Shown: positions 29,069 to 38,912, counted from the stretch's first letter. The stretch: DNA of 64,000 nucleotides from Streptomyces plumbidurans (GCF_019857225.1 NZ_JAFJSY010000001.1:62001-126000); one strand, 5' to 3'. A program made the numbers and translations. The notes: a model not told the origin generated them from the sequence alone.

Positions 29069-29851
29069 ATGTCCGAGTCCGCCGAACCGGCCGACACGGC
29101 CCCGCCCGCGGAGGCCCGCGCTCGCCCGTCCGGATCCCGCGTCGGCCGTCTGCTGCCCGCGGGGCGCAGGGCCCGCGCGGTGCTGGTGGCCGTGCTGACC
29201 GTCGTGGTCACGGCCGGCATCGGGCTGGGCGTGGCGTTCGCCTTTCCGACGCAGTACGCGGCACGGGCCCAGCTGGTCTATCTGCTCGGGGACGAGCAGC
29301 CCACCGGATTCCTGCGCGAGGACCGCAACCTCTCGACGCAGGTGCAGCTGCTGCGGAGCAGGGCCGTCCTCGAACCGGTCGCCCGCAAGCACGGTCTGAC
29401 GGACAAGGACCTCGGCCGCAAGCTGCACATCGATCTGGTCTCGGGCACCGAGGTGATGAACCTGCGGCTCGACGACCCCTCGCGCAGGGCCGGGCGGGCG
29501 GTGCTGCAGGAGGTTCTCGACCAGTACATGACCGTGGCCGACCATGTCGCGCCGTCGACCCTGCGGTCGTATCTGGACAAGCAGCTCGCGGACGTGCGCG
29601 GCCAGATGCGCAAGCCGGGCCTGTCCGGCTCCGAGCGCCAGACGCTGCTGGGCAGGGAGATGACGCTGCTCGACCGGCTCGACAGCGTCAACCTGGCCGG
29701 TGCGCAGGTGAAGGTGGTCGTGCCGCCGTACTCGGATCCCGACGCGGTCAGTCCCAGGCCGCTGTTCGGGCTGGTCACCGGGGCGCTCGTCGGGGTGCTG
29801 ACCGTGGGCTGCGTGACGCTGTGGCAGGCGCGCCGATGGGCACGGGAGTGA
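29069..29851 (+). CDS. Wzz/chain-length-determinant-like membrane protein
   Basis: 260 aa from ATG 29069, preceded by GGAAGGGGG. Two TM helices: about 35-58 after a basic stretch, and about 230-250 near the C-terminus, with an extracellular helical region between containing QVQLLRSRAVLEPVARKHGL. PPYSDPDAVSPRPLFGLVTG before TM2 matches the Pro-rich segment of polysaccharide co-polymerases. No kinase domain is fused. Likely sets polymer length together with the Wzy-like protein encoded 2.4 kb on. Confidence 0.82.
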   Translation: MSESAEPADTAPPAEARARPSGSRVGRLLPAGRRARAVLVAVLTVVVTAGIGLGVAFAFPTQYAARAQLVYLLGDEQPTGFLREDRNLSTQVQLLRSRAVLEPVARKHGLTDKDLGRKLHIDLVSGTEVMNLRLDDPSRRAGRAVLQEVLDQYMTVADHVAPSTLRSYLDKQLADVRGQMRKPGLSGSERQTLLGREMTLLDRLDSVNLAGAQVKVVVPPYSDPDAVSPRPLFGLVTGALVGVLTVGCVTLWQARRWARE

Positions 29852-29858
29852 GGACGCC

Positions 29859-30668
29859 ATGAGCCGGTCCGGGACGCCCCGTCCTCGCGCGGTCGGCCGG
29901 CGCGCGCCGCGCGTCCTGATGTACCACTTCTTCGGCGACGTGCCCGCCGGGGCGGATCCGGCCGGGCTGTTCGTCCGCCCGGAGGCGCTGGCCGAGCAGT
30001 TGCGATGGTTGCGGGGGCACGGCTGGCGGGCGCTGACGCTGGACGAGTATCTCGCCGCACTCGACGGCGCTTTGACGCCGCGGCGCTCGTATCTGCTCAC
30101 GATCGACGACGCACACGAGTCGGTCCTGAGGATAGCCGCGCCGCTCCTGGCCGCGGCGGGCGTCCCGGCGGTCCTGTACGTCCCCGCGGGACTCCTCGGC
30201 GGCCGGGTGACCTGGTCGTCCCACGCCGTCTACGGCTCCGAGCGGCTGCTCGATGCCCAGCAGGTGCGCGAACTGGCCCGGGCGGGCGTCGAGATCGGTG
30301 TGCACGGGCACGACCACACCCGACTGCGGGGGCTGAGCGCGGCGGACCTGGCGCCGCATGTCACGGGGGCCCGCGACCTGCTGGCCACGGTCACCGGCGG
30401 TGCACCGAGAACGTTCGCCTACCCGTACGGGACCTGGGACGAGGCCTCCCGGCGGGCGGTGGCCGAGGCGGGCTATCTGGCGGCTTTCGCGGTCGCCCGC
30501 CGGGGCGGCCGGTTCGCGGTGGACCGGATCGGCGTCTCGGGCACGGACTCGCTACTCGTGTTCCGGTTCAAACTCTCCCTGTCCTACCGGCTGTTGTCCC
30601 GCGCGGCGGGGCGGGCCTGGCGGCTGCGGCATGCCGTCCGCCGGGTGGTCGCGCGAGGGGGGACGTGA
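29859..30668 (+). CDS. polysaccharide deacetylase (NodB homology)
   Basis: 269 aa from ATG 29859, 7 nt after the Wzz-like gene. NodB signatures: YLLTIDDA (normally TFDDG, so Phe and Gly are altered but both Asp kept), HGHDH with the HxxxH metal pair, and FAYPYGTWDE. No signal peptide is obvious, so it may act in the cytoplasm or membrane-associated, or the activity may differ. Expected reaction: removal of N- or O-acetyl groups from polymer or lipid-linked sugars. GTGA overlap with the next gene. Confidence 0.85.
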   Translation: MSRSGTPRPRAVGRRAPRVLMYHFFGDVPAGADPAGLFVRPEALAEQLRWLRGHGWRALTLDEYLAALDGALTPRRSYLLTIDDAHESVLRIAAPLLAAAGVPAVLYVPAGLLGGRVTWSSHAVYGSERLLDAQQVRELARAGVEIGVHGHDHTRLRGLSAADLAPHVTGARDLLATVTGGAPRTFAYPYGTWDEASRRAVAEAGYLAAFAVARRGGRFAVDRIGVSGTDSLLVFRFKLSLSYRLLSRAAGRAWRLRHAVRRVVARGGT

Positions 30669-32299
30669 GGTGTGCCGGCGGGGGCACGGCGGACGGCGGC
30701 CAAGCCCTGAGGTCCGCCGCGGCGCCCGCCGAGGACGGCACGGCCCGCCGTTCGCTCGTCGTGTCCGGCTGGACGCTGGCCAGCCGGGTCGGGGGGCTGG
30801 TACGTGTGCTCGTCCTGGGCGCCACCCTCGGGCCCACCCTGCTCGCCAACGGGGTCCAGACCGCGCTGGTCGTGCCCAACCTGGTGTTCACGGTCGTCGC
30901 GGGCTCGCTGGTGATGATGACCGTCATCCCCGTCCTGGTACGGGTCGGGGCGGACGCGGGACAAGTCCGTGCCGTCGAGGTCCTGGGGCGCATCAGCGCT
31001 CGTCTGCTGCTCGCCGCCGCCTTCTGCGCGCTCGCCCTGGCCTGTGCATCGCCCCTGGTCGCGAGGCTGCTCAGCCTGGGTGTCCACGGCCAGCGGGCGG
31101 CACAGGTCCATCGGTCGCTGACGCTGCTGGTGATCCTGGTCGCCCCGCAGATCGTGCTCTATGTGGTGGCCGCGCTGGGCGTCGCGGCGCAACAGGCACG
31201 GGGCCGTTTCGCGCTCGCGGCGGCCGCTCCGGCCGTGGAGAACGCCGTTGTCGTCGCCGGTGTGCTGCTGGCGGACGGGTGGTTCGGGCCGGTGCGGCAG
31301 CTGCAGAGCGCGCCGGTCGGCTTCGTCGTGGTGGTCGGGACCGGGTCCACGGCAGCTGTCGCCGCCCATGCCGCGATCCAGGTGACCGGTGCCGCGCGGG
31401 CGGGGCTGCGGGTGCGGCCGAGGCCGGGTCTGAAGGGGGACGTGGACGCGCTGGCGGCCGCCCGGCGGCTGCGCCGCTCGGTCGGTGTGGCCGCGTTTCC
31501 GTCCACCGGGCTGGGCGCGATGCTCCTCGCGGCGACCACGGTGCCGGGCGGGGTGCTGCTCATGCAGGTGGCCTACCAGCTGTTCGCCGCGCTGTCCTAT
31601 CTCGGGCCGCGCGCGGTCTCGATGGTCGTGCTGCCGCTGCTGTCCGCCGTCGCCGGCCGGTCGAGCAGGCGGGGGTTCGCGGCGGCCTGGCACTCGGCCC
31701 TGTTCCACACGGTGGCGGCGGCCCTGCCCGCGCTGGTCCTGCTGGCGGTCTTCGCGCGGCCGACCGCCGGCCTGCTGTTCTGGTTCGAAGGCGAACAGGG
31801 GCTGCTGCTCGGCCGGTTCGCGGGCTGTCTGCTGATCGTGGCGGTCGCCCAGCTGGTGGGCGGGCTGCACGACGTGGGACGGCAGGCGCTGTTCGCGCGG
31901 CTGGAGCACAGGGTTCCGGCGCGGGCGAGCGCCTGCGCGCTGGTGGCCGTCCTGGTCATGTGCGCGGTGTCTCCGGCGGTCGACGGCGCCCACCGTCCGC
32001 TCCTGCTCACCGGCGCCGTACTGCTGTCGGAGGGCACGGCGGCCGCGGTCGTGCTGGCGCGACTGCGTACGGCGCTGAGCCCCGAACCGCTGCTCGGCGC
32101 ACCCCTGGTGTGGGCCGCTGCGGTCGGCGCGGTCACGCTGGTTCCGCTCGCTCTGGCCGGCCGGTGGGTGCTCGCCGCCGTCGACCCCGCCCCGGCGGGG
32201 ACGCTCGGGATGCTGTTGGTCATCGGGCCGGTCGCCCTGGTCGCGTATGCCGCCGTGATGCGGCTCGTGATGCCGCGGATCGGGGTGGGGACGCAATGA
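30665..32299 (+). CDS. MurJ/MviN-like lipid-linked sugar flippase
   Basis: 544 aa from GTG 30665, overlapping the deacetylase stop (GTGA) and preceded by a G-rich RBS. Polytopic, about 13-14 hydrophobic segments. [27 protein letters not shown] at the start, and [23 protein letters not shown], resemble MurJ TM1-2. In this locus it most likely flips undecaprenyl-linked oligosaccharide units, as a Wzx replacement, instead of lipid II (inference from neighbours). Confidence 0.85.
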   Translation: MRCAGGGTADGGQALRSAAAPAEDGTARRSLVVSGWTLASRVGGLVRVLVLGATLGPTLLANGVQTALVVPNLVFTVVAGSLVMMTVIPVLVRVGADAGQVRAVEVLGRISARLLLAAAFCALALACASPLVARLLSLGVHGQRAAQVHRSLTLLVILVAPQIVLYVVAALGVAAQQARGRFALAAAAPAVENAVVVAGVLLADGWFGPVRQLQSAPVGFVVVVGTGSTAAVAAHAAIQVTGAARAGLRVRPRPGLKGDVDALAAARRLRRSVGVAAFPSTGLGAMLLAATTVPGGVLLMQVAYQLFAALSYLGPRAVSMVVLPLLSAVAGRSSRRGFAAAWHSALFHTVAAALPALVLLAVFARPTAGLLFWFEGEQGLLLGRFAGCLLIVAVAQLVGGLHDVGRQALFARLEHRVPARASACALVAVLVMCAVSPAVDGAHRPLLLTGAVLLSEGTAAAVVLARLRTALSPEPLLGAPLVWAAAVGAVTLVPLALAGRWVLAAVDPAPAGTLGMLLVIGPVALVAYAAVMRLVMPRIGVGTQ

Positions 32300-33714
32300 G
32301 CGGCGTCGAGGCGAACCGGGCCGCCGGGCCCGCACGTCTGCGCCGGGCGGTTCTGGTGCCGGGTGCCGCGTCGGTCGCGTTCGGGGTGAGCCTGGTCGCG
32401 TCCGCGGCGGACCCGGTGCTGGGCTGGACGGTGCTGGGCGCTCTCGCGCTGTGCGCCCTGATCGCCGTCGTGGCCTGGCGTCCGGCCGTCGGCACGTATG
32501 TGTATGTGTCGACGGTGTGTCTCGTCGCCGGCATCGACCGCAACACGCTCATTCCGCTGCTGCGTCCCAATGAGGCGCTGCTGTCGATCGTCCTGGTCGG
32601 CGCCTCGGTCGGCGGCTGGTACCGGTTTCTCGGCGGGGCGCGTTCCCCGATGTCCTTCACCCGGGTCGATCTGGCCCTCGCCGGGTTTCTGCTGTTCTCC
32701 ACGGTGTGGCCGGTGACGTCCGTACTGGTGCGGGGTGCGTGGCCGACCTCCCTCGACGTGGCCTCGCTGCTGCCGGTGTGCAAGCTGGTCGCGCTCTATC
32801 TCCTGGTCCGGCACACGGTGTTGACGGAGCATCAGTGTGCCCTGTTGGTACGGCTGATGGTCCGGTCGGGGGCCGTCGTCGCGCTGATCGCCCTGCTGCA
32901 GACCCTGCATGTGGGCCCGGTGATCGGTGTGCTGCACCGGTTCTACGCACCCGACGAGTCCGCGGGCGAGGTCGGCGACCGGGGCGGTGCCACGCTGGGC
33001 TCTCCGCTGTCGACCGGTGATGTCGTGGTGATCGCGCTGGTGCTGCTGCTCTGCTGTCACCGGCGGGCGCTGTTCGGCCGCAAGGAGAGCCTGGTGCTGG
33101 GCATCGTGCTGTGCGCCGGTGTGCCCGCGGCCGGGGAGTTCTCCACCTGGATCGCCGCGGTCGTGGCGCTCGGCCTGCTGCTGTGGCGGATGCCGGAGCT
33201 GCGCCGGCCGGCGCTGCGGGCGACGCCTCTGGTGGCGGTGGCCGCGGTGGTCGGGGCTCCCGCGTTCCTGCGCCGGGTGGGCGAGTTCTCCGGCTCGGGG
33301 GTGCCCGAGAGCTGGCTGGGGCGGTGGGACAACCTGTCGAACTTCTTCCTACCGCGCTTCGACCTCACGCACATCGTCCTGGGAGTGGCGCCGAACCCGG
33401 TGCTCAACGCCCCGGAGACCTGGCGCGAGGTGATCTATCTGGAGTCCGGCTATCTGTACTTCCTGTGGATCGGCGGCATACCGCTGCTCGTCGCCTTCAT
33501 CTGGCTCTCCGTCGAGGTGCTGCGGGCGGTGCGCCGCGACCGCCTCGTACCGGGTGTCGGGGGCGGGTGCGCGTCCGCGCTGGAGATCCTGTGGTGGGTG
33601 CTGCTCGTCCTCACGGTCCTCGATCCGCATCTGACGGTGCGCGGCACCGGAGATCTCCTCTTCCCGCTGCTCGCTCTCGTGATGGGACGCTCACGTGACC
33701 GACAACCCGCTTGA
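32296..33714 (+). CDS. O-antigen polymerase/ligase-like membrane protein (Wzy type)
   Basis: 472 aa from ATG 32296, ATGA-overlapped with the flippase gene. About 10-12 TM helices with a larger extracellular loop around residues 330-390 (RWDNLSNFFLPRFDLTHIVLGVAPNPVL, ETWREVIYLESGYLYFLW), as in Wzy/WaaL proteins, where this loop is catalytic. Sequence of this class is poorly conserved, so polymerase versus ligase cannot be told. Between a flippase and an initiating transferase it is most likely the polymerase. Confidence 0.75.
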   Translation: MSGVEANRAAGPARLRRAVLVPGAASVAFGVSLVASAADPVLGWTVLGALALCALIAVVAWRPAVGTYVYVSTVCLVAGIDRNTLIPLLRPNEALLSIVLVGASVGGWYRFLGGARSPMSFTRVDLALAGFLLFSTVWPVTSVLVRGAWPTSLDVASLLPVCKLVALYLLVRHTVLTEHQCALLVRLMVRSGAVVALIALLQTLHVGPVIGVLHRFYAPDESAGEVGDRGGATLGSPLSTGDVVVIALVLLLCCHRRALFGRKESLVLGIVLCAGVPAAGEFSTWIAAVVALGLLLWRMPELRRPALRATPLVAVAAVVGAPAFLRRVGEFSGSGVPESWLGRWDNLSNFFLPRFDLTHIVLGVAPNPVLNAPETWREVIYLESGYLYFLWIGGIPLLVAFIWLSVEVLRAVRRDRLVPGVGGGCASALEILWWVLLVLTVLDPHLTVRGTGDLLFPLLALVMGRSRDRQPA

Positions 33715-34360
33715 GGACGGCGCCGTGCGACGGGCGCGCGGGCCCGCGCGTGCGGCGCACCGGGCGCTGGACCTCGTGCTGACCACGGTCCTGCTGGTGG
33801 TGCTGGCCGTTCCCATGCTTGCGATCGCGGCGGCGGTACGGATCGGCAGCCCCGGGCCCGCGCTGTTCCGCCAGCCGCGGGTGGGCCGGTTCGGCGAGCC
33901 GTTCGTCATGTACAAGTTCCGCTCCATGCGCGTGGGCGCGCGTGAGCAGGGTGAACGGGAGCAGATCGCGGGCGAGTTGAGCGGCGAGCGGCTGCCCGAG
34001 CGCGGCAGCTTCAAGCCGGACCGCGATGTGCGGGTGACGCGCCTGGGGGCTGTGCTGCGCAGGACCAGCCTCGACGAGCTGCCGCAGCTGCTCAATGTGC
34101 TGCGCGGGGACATGGCCCTGGTGGGTCCGCGTCCCTGTCTGCTCTGGGAGGCGGAGATGTTCCCGCCCGAGTTTCGGCCGCGGTTCAGCGTTCCGCCCGG
34201 GATCACCGGCCTGTGGCAGGTCAGCGGCCGCAGCAGGCTGAGCACCCTGGACATGCTCCGCCTCGACGTCGCCTACGTGCAGAGCCGGTCCCTGCGCACG
34301 GATCTGAGCATTCTGCTGCGCACCGGTCCCGCGCTGCTGAGGGGGGACGGCGCCCGATGA
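33695..34360 (+). CDS. initiating sugar-phosphate transferase (WbaP/WcaJ C-terminal type)
   Basis: 221 aa from GTG 33695, overlapping the preceding gene by 20 nt. One N-terminal hydrophobic segment (about 26-46), then the full bacterial sugar transferase signature: KFRSM, SLDELPQLLNVLRGDM, VGPRP, PPGITGLWQVSGR, LDVAYV. It lacks the four extra TM helices of full-length WbaP, so it is the minimal monotopic type. It would transfer sugar-1-phosphate from a UDP-sugar to undecaprenyl phosphate, starting the repeat unit at the membrane. Confidence 0.95.
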   Translation: MTDNPLEDGAVRRARGPARAAHRALDLVLTTVLLVVLAVPMLAIAAAVRIGSPGPALFRQPRVGRFGEPFVMYKFRSMRVGAREQGEREQIAGELSGERLPERGSFKPDRDVRVTRLGAVLRRTSLDELPQLLNVLRGDMALVGPRPCLLWEAEMFPPEFRPRFSVPPGITGLWQVSGRSRLSTLDMLRLDVAYVQSRSLRTDLSILLRTGPALLRGDGAR

Positions 34361-35328
34361 CGACTCTTTTCGTGGCGACGACGGGCGGACATCTGGCCCA
34401 GCTCGCCGAACTCGCGGACCGGCTGCCGGTGGACGGGGCGGCGGTCTGGGTCACGCACGACAACGAGCAGAGCAGGTCGCTGCTGTCCGGCCGCGACGTC
34501 ATGTATGTGCCGTACATGGGGCCGCGGAGCGTCTCGGGCGTCGTCCGCACCCTGCCCCGGGCCGTCCGGCTGCACGCCGGACGCCGTATCACCCGTGCCT
34601 ATTCGACCGGGTCGGGGCTGGCCCTGGCGTATCTGCCGTATCTGGCGGCGCGGGGTGTGCGGTGCCACTACATCGAGAGCGCGGCACGGGTCGTGGGTCC
34701 CTCGCTGACCGGCCGGGTTCTGCACCGGGTGCCCGGAGTGCGCACCTACACCCAGTATCCGCAGTGGAGCGACGGCAGTTGGCGCTACGGGGGCAGCGTC
34801 CTCGACAGCTACCGTGCCGTACCGGCCGCGGGCGGTACGGGAGATCCGCTGCGGGTGGTGGTGACCGTGGGCACCGCCACGGAGTATCCCTTCCGTCGGC
34901 TGTTCACGCGTCTGTGGCAACTGCTCGCGCCGGGAGGCCCGTTGGAGCGGCGGACGGGCCGGGTGGTCGAGGTGCTGTGGCAGACCGGTGGTACCCCGGT
35001 GGCCGAACTGCCTCTGCGGGCCACTCCGTTCCTGCCCGCACGCGAACTGATCCGCGCCGTCTCGCGGGCCGACGTCGTGGTCAGTCACGCCGGTGCCGGT
35101 TCGGCGCTCGCCGTTCTCGGGGCAGGGCGCTTCCCGGTGCTCGTCCCGCGCACCCGGCGCCACGGGGAGGCCGTCGACGACCATCAGGCGCAGCTCGCCG
35201 AGGAGTTGGTCCGCCGCGGCCTCGCCCTGCACGCCGACGCCGACGACCTGACGGTCGAGCAGCTGCTCGCCTCGGCCACGAAGCGGGTGGTGAGGGACAA
35301 GGAGGCGCCCGCTTTCGCACTCGCCTGA
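34357..35328 (+). CDS. Alg14-Alg13-like fused glycosyltransferase
   Basis: 323 aa from ATG 34357, ATGA overlap with the sugar transferase gene. The N-terminal half, TLFVATTGGHLAQL followed by STGSGLALAYLPYLAARGV, matches Alg14/EpsF-type membrane-anchor subunits. The C-terminal half, VVVTVGTATEYPF and ADVVVSHAGAGSALAVLGAGRFPVLVPR, matches the Alg13/GT28-type nucleotide-sugar-binding domain. One chain therefore carries both halves of a GT-B enzyme. It probably adds the second sugar to the lipid-linked primer. Confidence 0.88.
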   Translation: MTTLFVATTGGHLAQLAELADRLPVDGAAVWVTHDNEQSRSLLSGRDVMYVPYMGPRSVSGVVRTLPRAVRLHAGRRITRAYSTGSGLALAYLPYLAARGVRCHYIESAARVVGPSLTGRVLHRVPGVRTYTQYPQWSDGSWRYGGSVLDSYRAVPAAGGTGDPLRVVVTVGTATEYPFRRLFTRLWQLLAPGGPLERRTGRVVEVLWQTGGTPVAELPLRATPFLPARELIRAVSRADVVVSHAGAGSALAVLGAGRFPVLVPRTRRHGEAVDDHQAQLAEELVRRGLALHADADDLTVEQLLASATKRVVRDKEAPAFALA

Positions 35329-35366
35329 CCTCACATCACCGGACGACGAAATGGGGGACCGGACAG

Positions 35367-36437
35367 ATGAGCAGCGCATCCGCCCACGACCGCACGACCG
35401 TCCACGACATCGTGCCGGTCGACCCGCGCACCGACGCCCGCTGGCTGCGGCTGGCCGCATCGCAGGCGGGCAGCGTGTTCACCTCGCCGCCGTGGCTCAG
35501 CGCGGTGTGCGGAACGTACGGCTTCACTCCCGAGGCGCGCATCGCCGTGGACGGAGCGGGGGCGCCGGTGGCGGGCTTTGCCTGGGCCGTCGTGGACGAC
35601 CTCCGTGGCAGGCGGGCGGTCAGCCTGCCGTTCAGCGATCGCGCCGAGCCGCTGTGCGACTCCGGCGACCTGTGGCGAAGGCTCGCGCGTGACTGCCTCG
35701 GCTCGGTTGTGCCGTTCAGCGTGCGGTGTTTCGACGGCTCGCCGGTGTCGCGCGATCCGGGCATGGTCCGGGTCGGGGAGGCCGCATGGCACGGGACTCC
35801 GCTCTCCGGTCCCCTGGACGCCGTGTCGGACCGCTTCTCGCGCGGCGTCCGTCGCAACATCCGGCTGGGGCGGCGCCGGGGTGTACGGGTGCTGGCGAGT
35901 ACCGAACGGTGGGCCGTGCACGCCTTCCACCGGCTCCATGTGGGCCTGCGCAAGCGGAAGTACCGCATGCTGGCCCAGCCGCTCGGCTTCCTGGACCGCG
36001 TGTGGGAGGAGTTCGCCCCGGGCGACGGTGTGGTGACGTTCCTGGCGTACGTCGACGACGAGATCGTGGCCGGAGCCGTCTATCTGGTCTGGAACGACGT
36101 CCTCTACTACAAGTACTCCGCCTCGGACATGGACAGGCTGACCGTCCGGCCGAACGAGGCCATCGCCTGGTCCGCGATCCAGTGGGCGGTGCAGCGGCAC
36201 CTGACCCTTCTGGACTGGGGCCTGTCCGACCTGGACCAACCCGGGCTGGTCGCCTACAAGCGCCGCTGGGGCTGCGTGGAGAGGCGCATCGGGACCTGGC
36301 AGGCGCGCCCGGCGCACGGCACGGACGCCGGGACGGGCCGGCTGCTGCGGGACCTCACGGACCTGCTGACCGAGGACACGGTGCCCGACGACATCACGGC
36401 CAGAGCGGGCGCACTGCTCTACCGCTACTTCTGCTGA
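35367..36437 (+). CDS. FemAB/GNAT-fold (BioF2-like) acyl- or aminoacyltransferase
   Basis: 356 aa from ATG 35367. Two GNAT-like lobes: an N-terminal one with FTSPPWLSAVCGTYGF, and a C-terminal one with FLAYVDDEIVAGAVYLVWNDVLYYKYSASD and NEAIAWSAIQWAVQRHLTLLDWGLSDLDQPGLVAYKRRWG, the signature of the PF13480-type proteins common in exopolysaccharide clusters. It may decorate the sugar polymer with an acyl or amino acid group. It is the first of two such proteins in this locus. Confidence 0.85.
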   Translation: MSSASAHDRTTVHDIVPVDPRTDARWLRLAASQAGSVFTSPPWLSAVCGTYGFTPEARIAVDGAGAPVAGFAWAVVDDLRGRRAVSLPFSDRAEPLCDSGDLWRRLARDCLGSVVPFSVRCFDGSPVSRDPGMVRVGEAAWHGTPLSGPLDAVSDRFSRGVRRNIRLGRRRGVRVLASTERWAVHAFHRLHVGLRKRKYRMLAQPLGFLDRVWEEFAPGDGVVTFLAYVDDEIVAGAVYLVWNDVLYYKYSASDMDRLTVRPNEAIAWSAIQWAVQRHLTLLDWGLSDLDQPGLVAYKRRWGCVERRIGTWQARPAHGTDAGTGRLLRDLTDLLTEDTVPDDITARAGALLYRYFC

Positions 36438-36458
36438 GCCGGCGTCAGGGGAGCATCC

Positions 36459-37730
36459 ATGCACAGCGCACACGGCCGCAGGGTCGCGGTCCTGGGGCAG
36501 GGCTACGTGGGACTGCCTCTGACCATGCGAGCGGTCCAAGCCGGTTTCGACGTCGTGGGATTCGACGTCGACAAGGCCCGGGTCGACCTGCTGGCACGCG
36601 GCGAGTCGTTCATCGAGGACATCGGCCCCGCCTCCGTCGCCGGGGCGTTGGCCACGGGCCGCTACCGGCCCACCTGCGACCCCGCGCACCTCCGCGGCTT
36701 CGACGTCGCCGTGGTGTGCGTACCGACGCCCCTGCGGGACGGGGCACCCGACCTCACCCATGTCGAGCAGGCGGCACGCACCTTGTCCGGGCACCTGCGC
36801 CCCGGCGCTCTGGTGGTCCTGGAGTCCACGACGTATCCCGGAACCACCGAGGAGGTGTTCCGGCCCCTGCTGGAGGGCGGTGGCGCGCTGAGGGCGGGCC
36901 GCGACTTCCGGCTGGGATACAGCCCCGAACGCATCGACCCCGGCAACCCGTCCTGGCACCTGGCCAACACGCCGAAGATCGTGTCAGGTGTGGACGAGGA
37001 CTCGCTGCGTGCGGTCGGTGAGTTCTACGGCGCTCTTGTGGACGTGGTGGTCCCGGTGCCGGGGCCGCGCGAGGCCGAGTTGGCGAAACTGCTGGAGAAC
37101 ACCTTCCGGCACGTCAACGTCGCTCTGGTCAACGAACTCGCGATGTACTGCCGGGCGGCCGGGGTCGACGTCTGGTCGGTGCTCGACGCGGCCGGCACCA
37201 AGCCCTTCGGGTTCATGCGCTTCACCCCGGGCCCCGGTGTCGGCGGTCACTGCCTGCCCATCGACCCGTCCTATCTGTCCTGGCAGGCACGGCGGTCGCT
37301 GGGTTCCGGCTTCCGGTTCGTCGAACTCGCCAATGACGTCAACGACCGTATGCCCGACTACGTCGTCTCCCGGGCGACCCAGTGTCTCAACCGCCGGCGC
37401 AAGGCGGTCAACGGCAGCTCGGTGCTTCTTCTCGGGCTGACGTACAAGCCCAACTCCCGTGACGCCCGCAAGTCCCCGGCACTCGCGGTCGCCCGTCAAC
37501 TCGCCTCGCTGGGCGCGGAGTTGAGGGCAGTCGATCCGCTGATCGCCCCTGCCGACGTGCCCGAGGGCATCACGATGGTGCCCTGCGACGACGCTCAACT
37601 CGCCTCGGCGGACCTGGTGGTCGTCCTGACCGACCACGACGCCATCGACTGGAGGGTGGTCGAGCGGCACGCGGGGCGGGTCCTCGACACCCGCAACCGG
37701 CTGCGAGCCGCCTCCGCCGAGGGGTTGTGA
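36459..37730 (+). CDS. UDP-glucose/GDP-mannose-dehydrogenase family NDP-sugar 6-dehydrogenase
   Basis: 423 aa from ATG 36459. Rossmann start VAVLGQGYVGLPLTMRAVQAGFDVVGFDVD, STTYPGTTEE, the central GPREAELAKLLENTFRHVNVALVNEL, and the catalytic Cys265 in GVGGHCLPIDPSYLSW; C-terminal GLTYKPNSRDARKSPAL. Four-electron oxidation of an NDP-hexose to the NDP-uronic acid, NAD-dependent, cytoplasmic. It is most like WbpA/WecC-type UDP-N-acetyl sugar dehydrogenases. It suggests an acidic sugar in the exported polymer. Confidence 0.93.
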   Translation: MHSAHGRRVAVLGQGYVGLPLTMRAVQAGFDVVGFDVDKARVDLLARGESFIEDIGPASVAGALATGRYRPTCDPAHLRGFDVAVVCVPTPLRDGAPDLTHVEQAARTLSGHLRPGALVVLESTTYPGTTEEVFRPLLEGGGALRAGRDFRLGYSPERIDPGNPSWHLANTPKIVSGVDEDSLRAVGEFYGALVDVVVPVPGPREAELAKLLENTFRHVNVALVNELAMYCRAAGVDVWSVLDAAGTKPFGFMRFTPGPGVGGHCLPIDPSYLSWQARRSLGSGFRFVELANDVNDRMPDYVVSRATQCLNRRRKAVNGSSVLLLGLTYKPNSRDARKSPALAVARQLASLGAELRAVDPLIAPADVPEGITMVPCDDAQLASADLVVVLTDHDAIDWRVVERHAGRVLDTRNRLRAASAEGL

Positions 37731-37733
37731 ACC

Positions 37734-38912
37734 ATGCCGGACGGGCGAGGTGAGGTGTCGGTGACCGTGTCGTCGCGGCCGCCCCCGGAGGTCCTCGCGG
37801 ACTGGGACCGGCTGGTCGACGGGACGCGGGGCGGCGATGTCGCCCAGCTGTCGGCGTGGGCCGCGGTGCGGCGGGAGGCCGGATACACGCCCCGGTATGT
37901 GCTGGCCCGGCACGCCGGACGGCTCGTCGGCGGTGCGCTCGTGCTGCAGCGCGCACTGCCACTGCTGGGGACGGTGGGCTACGTCTCCCACGGCCCGCTG
38001 ATCGCACCCGGCCCGGCGCAGATCGCCGCCGTAGAGGCCGTCGGCGACGAGCTCACCAGGCTCGGCCATGGGCTCGCAGGCCTGTTCGTGCAGCCGCCGT
38101 ACGGCGCGGACGACGTCGCCGCGCACCTGCTGGGGCGGGGGTTCAGGCCGTCCACGGCAGGGGTGAGCCCCGCCGCCTCGGTCCGGGTCGATCTGACGGG
38201 CGACCTGAAGGACGTCCTCGCCCGGATCCGGCCGAGCAACCGCCGCAGCATCCGCGGTGCGGCGCGCCGCGGCATCACCGTCCGCGCGGGCGGCGAGGAC
38301 GACCTCCCGCTCGCCGCCGGGCTGCTGGCCGAGTCGGCGGCACACCATCGCTTCGAGCCGTTGTCACTGGGCTATCTCCGCGTGCTGTACCGGGAGTTGG
38401 CCCGCGACGGGCATGTGCGGATGTTCGTGGCGGAGCTGAAGGGCGTTCCCGCCGCCATGATCCTGTGCACCGGCTGCGCGGGAACGCTCACCGGCCGCCT
38501 GGTCGGGATGCGCGGGGACGCCGAGGTGCGCCGGGCCGATGTCGTACGGCAGGCCGACTGGCACGCCATCGTCTGGGCCAAGCGCCACGGTTACCGGGAC
38601 TTCGACTTCGGGGGCCTTCCCGCCGACCTGGTCGATCCGATCCGCCGGGGCGCGGACGACCTCGCGGCACGACTCACCGGACCCGCGAGGTACAAACTGT
38701 CCTTCGGCGGTGAGCCGTTCCGCTATCCGCAGGCGGTCGAGCTGATCTCCTCACGTCTGCTGCGGAACGCATACGACTGGTTGCGCGGCTCCGGCTCCGG
38801 CGGTCGGCTGCTCGTGAACGCGGCACGGCGGCTGATGCGTGGTGGCGCGGAGCGGCGCACCGCGCCGAAGGTTTTCGGCAGTTCTCGATCGCAGCACGGG
38901 CAGAGGGGTTAG
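37734..38912 (+). CDS. second FemAB/GNAT-fold transferase
   Basis: 392 aa from ATG 37734, 3 nt after the dehydrogenase. FemAB-like features: QLSAWAAVRREAGYTPRYVLARHAGRLVGGALVLQR, RPSNRRSIRGAARRGI (basic stretch), and AIVWAKRHGYRDFDFGG with ARYKLSFGGEPFRYP at the end, reminiscent of MurM/FemX-type peptidoglycan branching enzymes. It differs clearly from the other FemAB-like protein of this locus, so it probably adds a different group or acts on another acceptor. Confidence 0.85.
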   Translation: MPDGRGEVSVTVSSRPPPEVLADWDRLVDGTRGGDVAQLSAWAAVRREAGYTPRYVLARHAGRLVGGALVLQRALPLLGTVGYVSHGPLIAPGPAQIAAVEAVGDELTRLGHGLAGLFVQPPYGADDVAAHLLGRGFRPSTAGVSPAASVRVDLTGDLKDVLARIRPSNRRSIRGAARRGITVRAGGEDDLPLAAGLLAESAAHHRFEPLSLGYLRVLYRELARDGHVRMFVAELKGVPAAMILCTGCAGTLTGRLVGMRGDAEVRRADVVRQADWHAIVWAKRHGYRDFDFGGLPADLVDPIRRGADDLAARLTGPARYKLSFGGEPFRYPQAVELISSRLLRNAYDWLRGSGSGGRLLVNAARRLMRGGAERRTAPKVFGSSRSQHGQRG

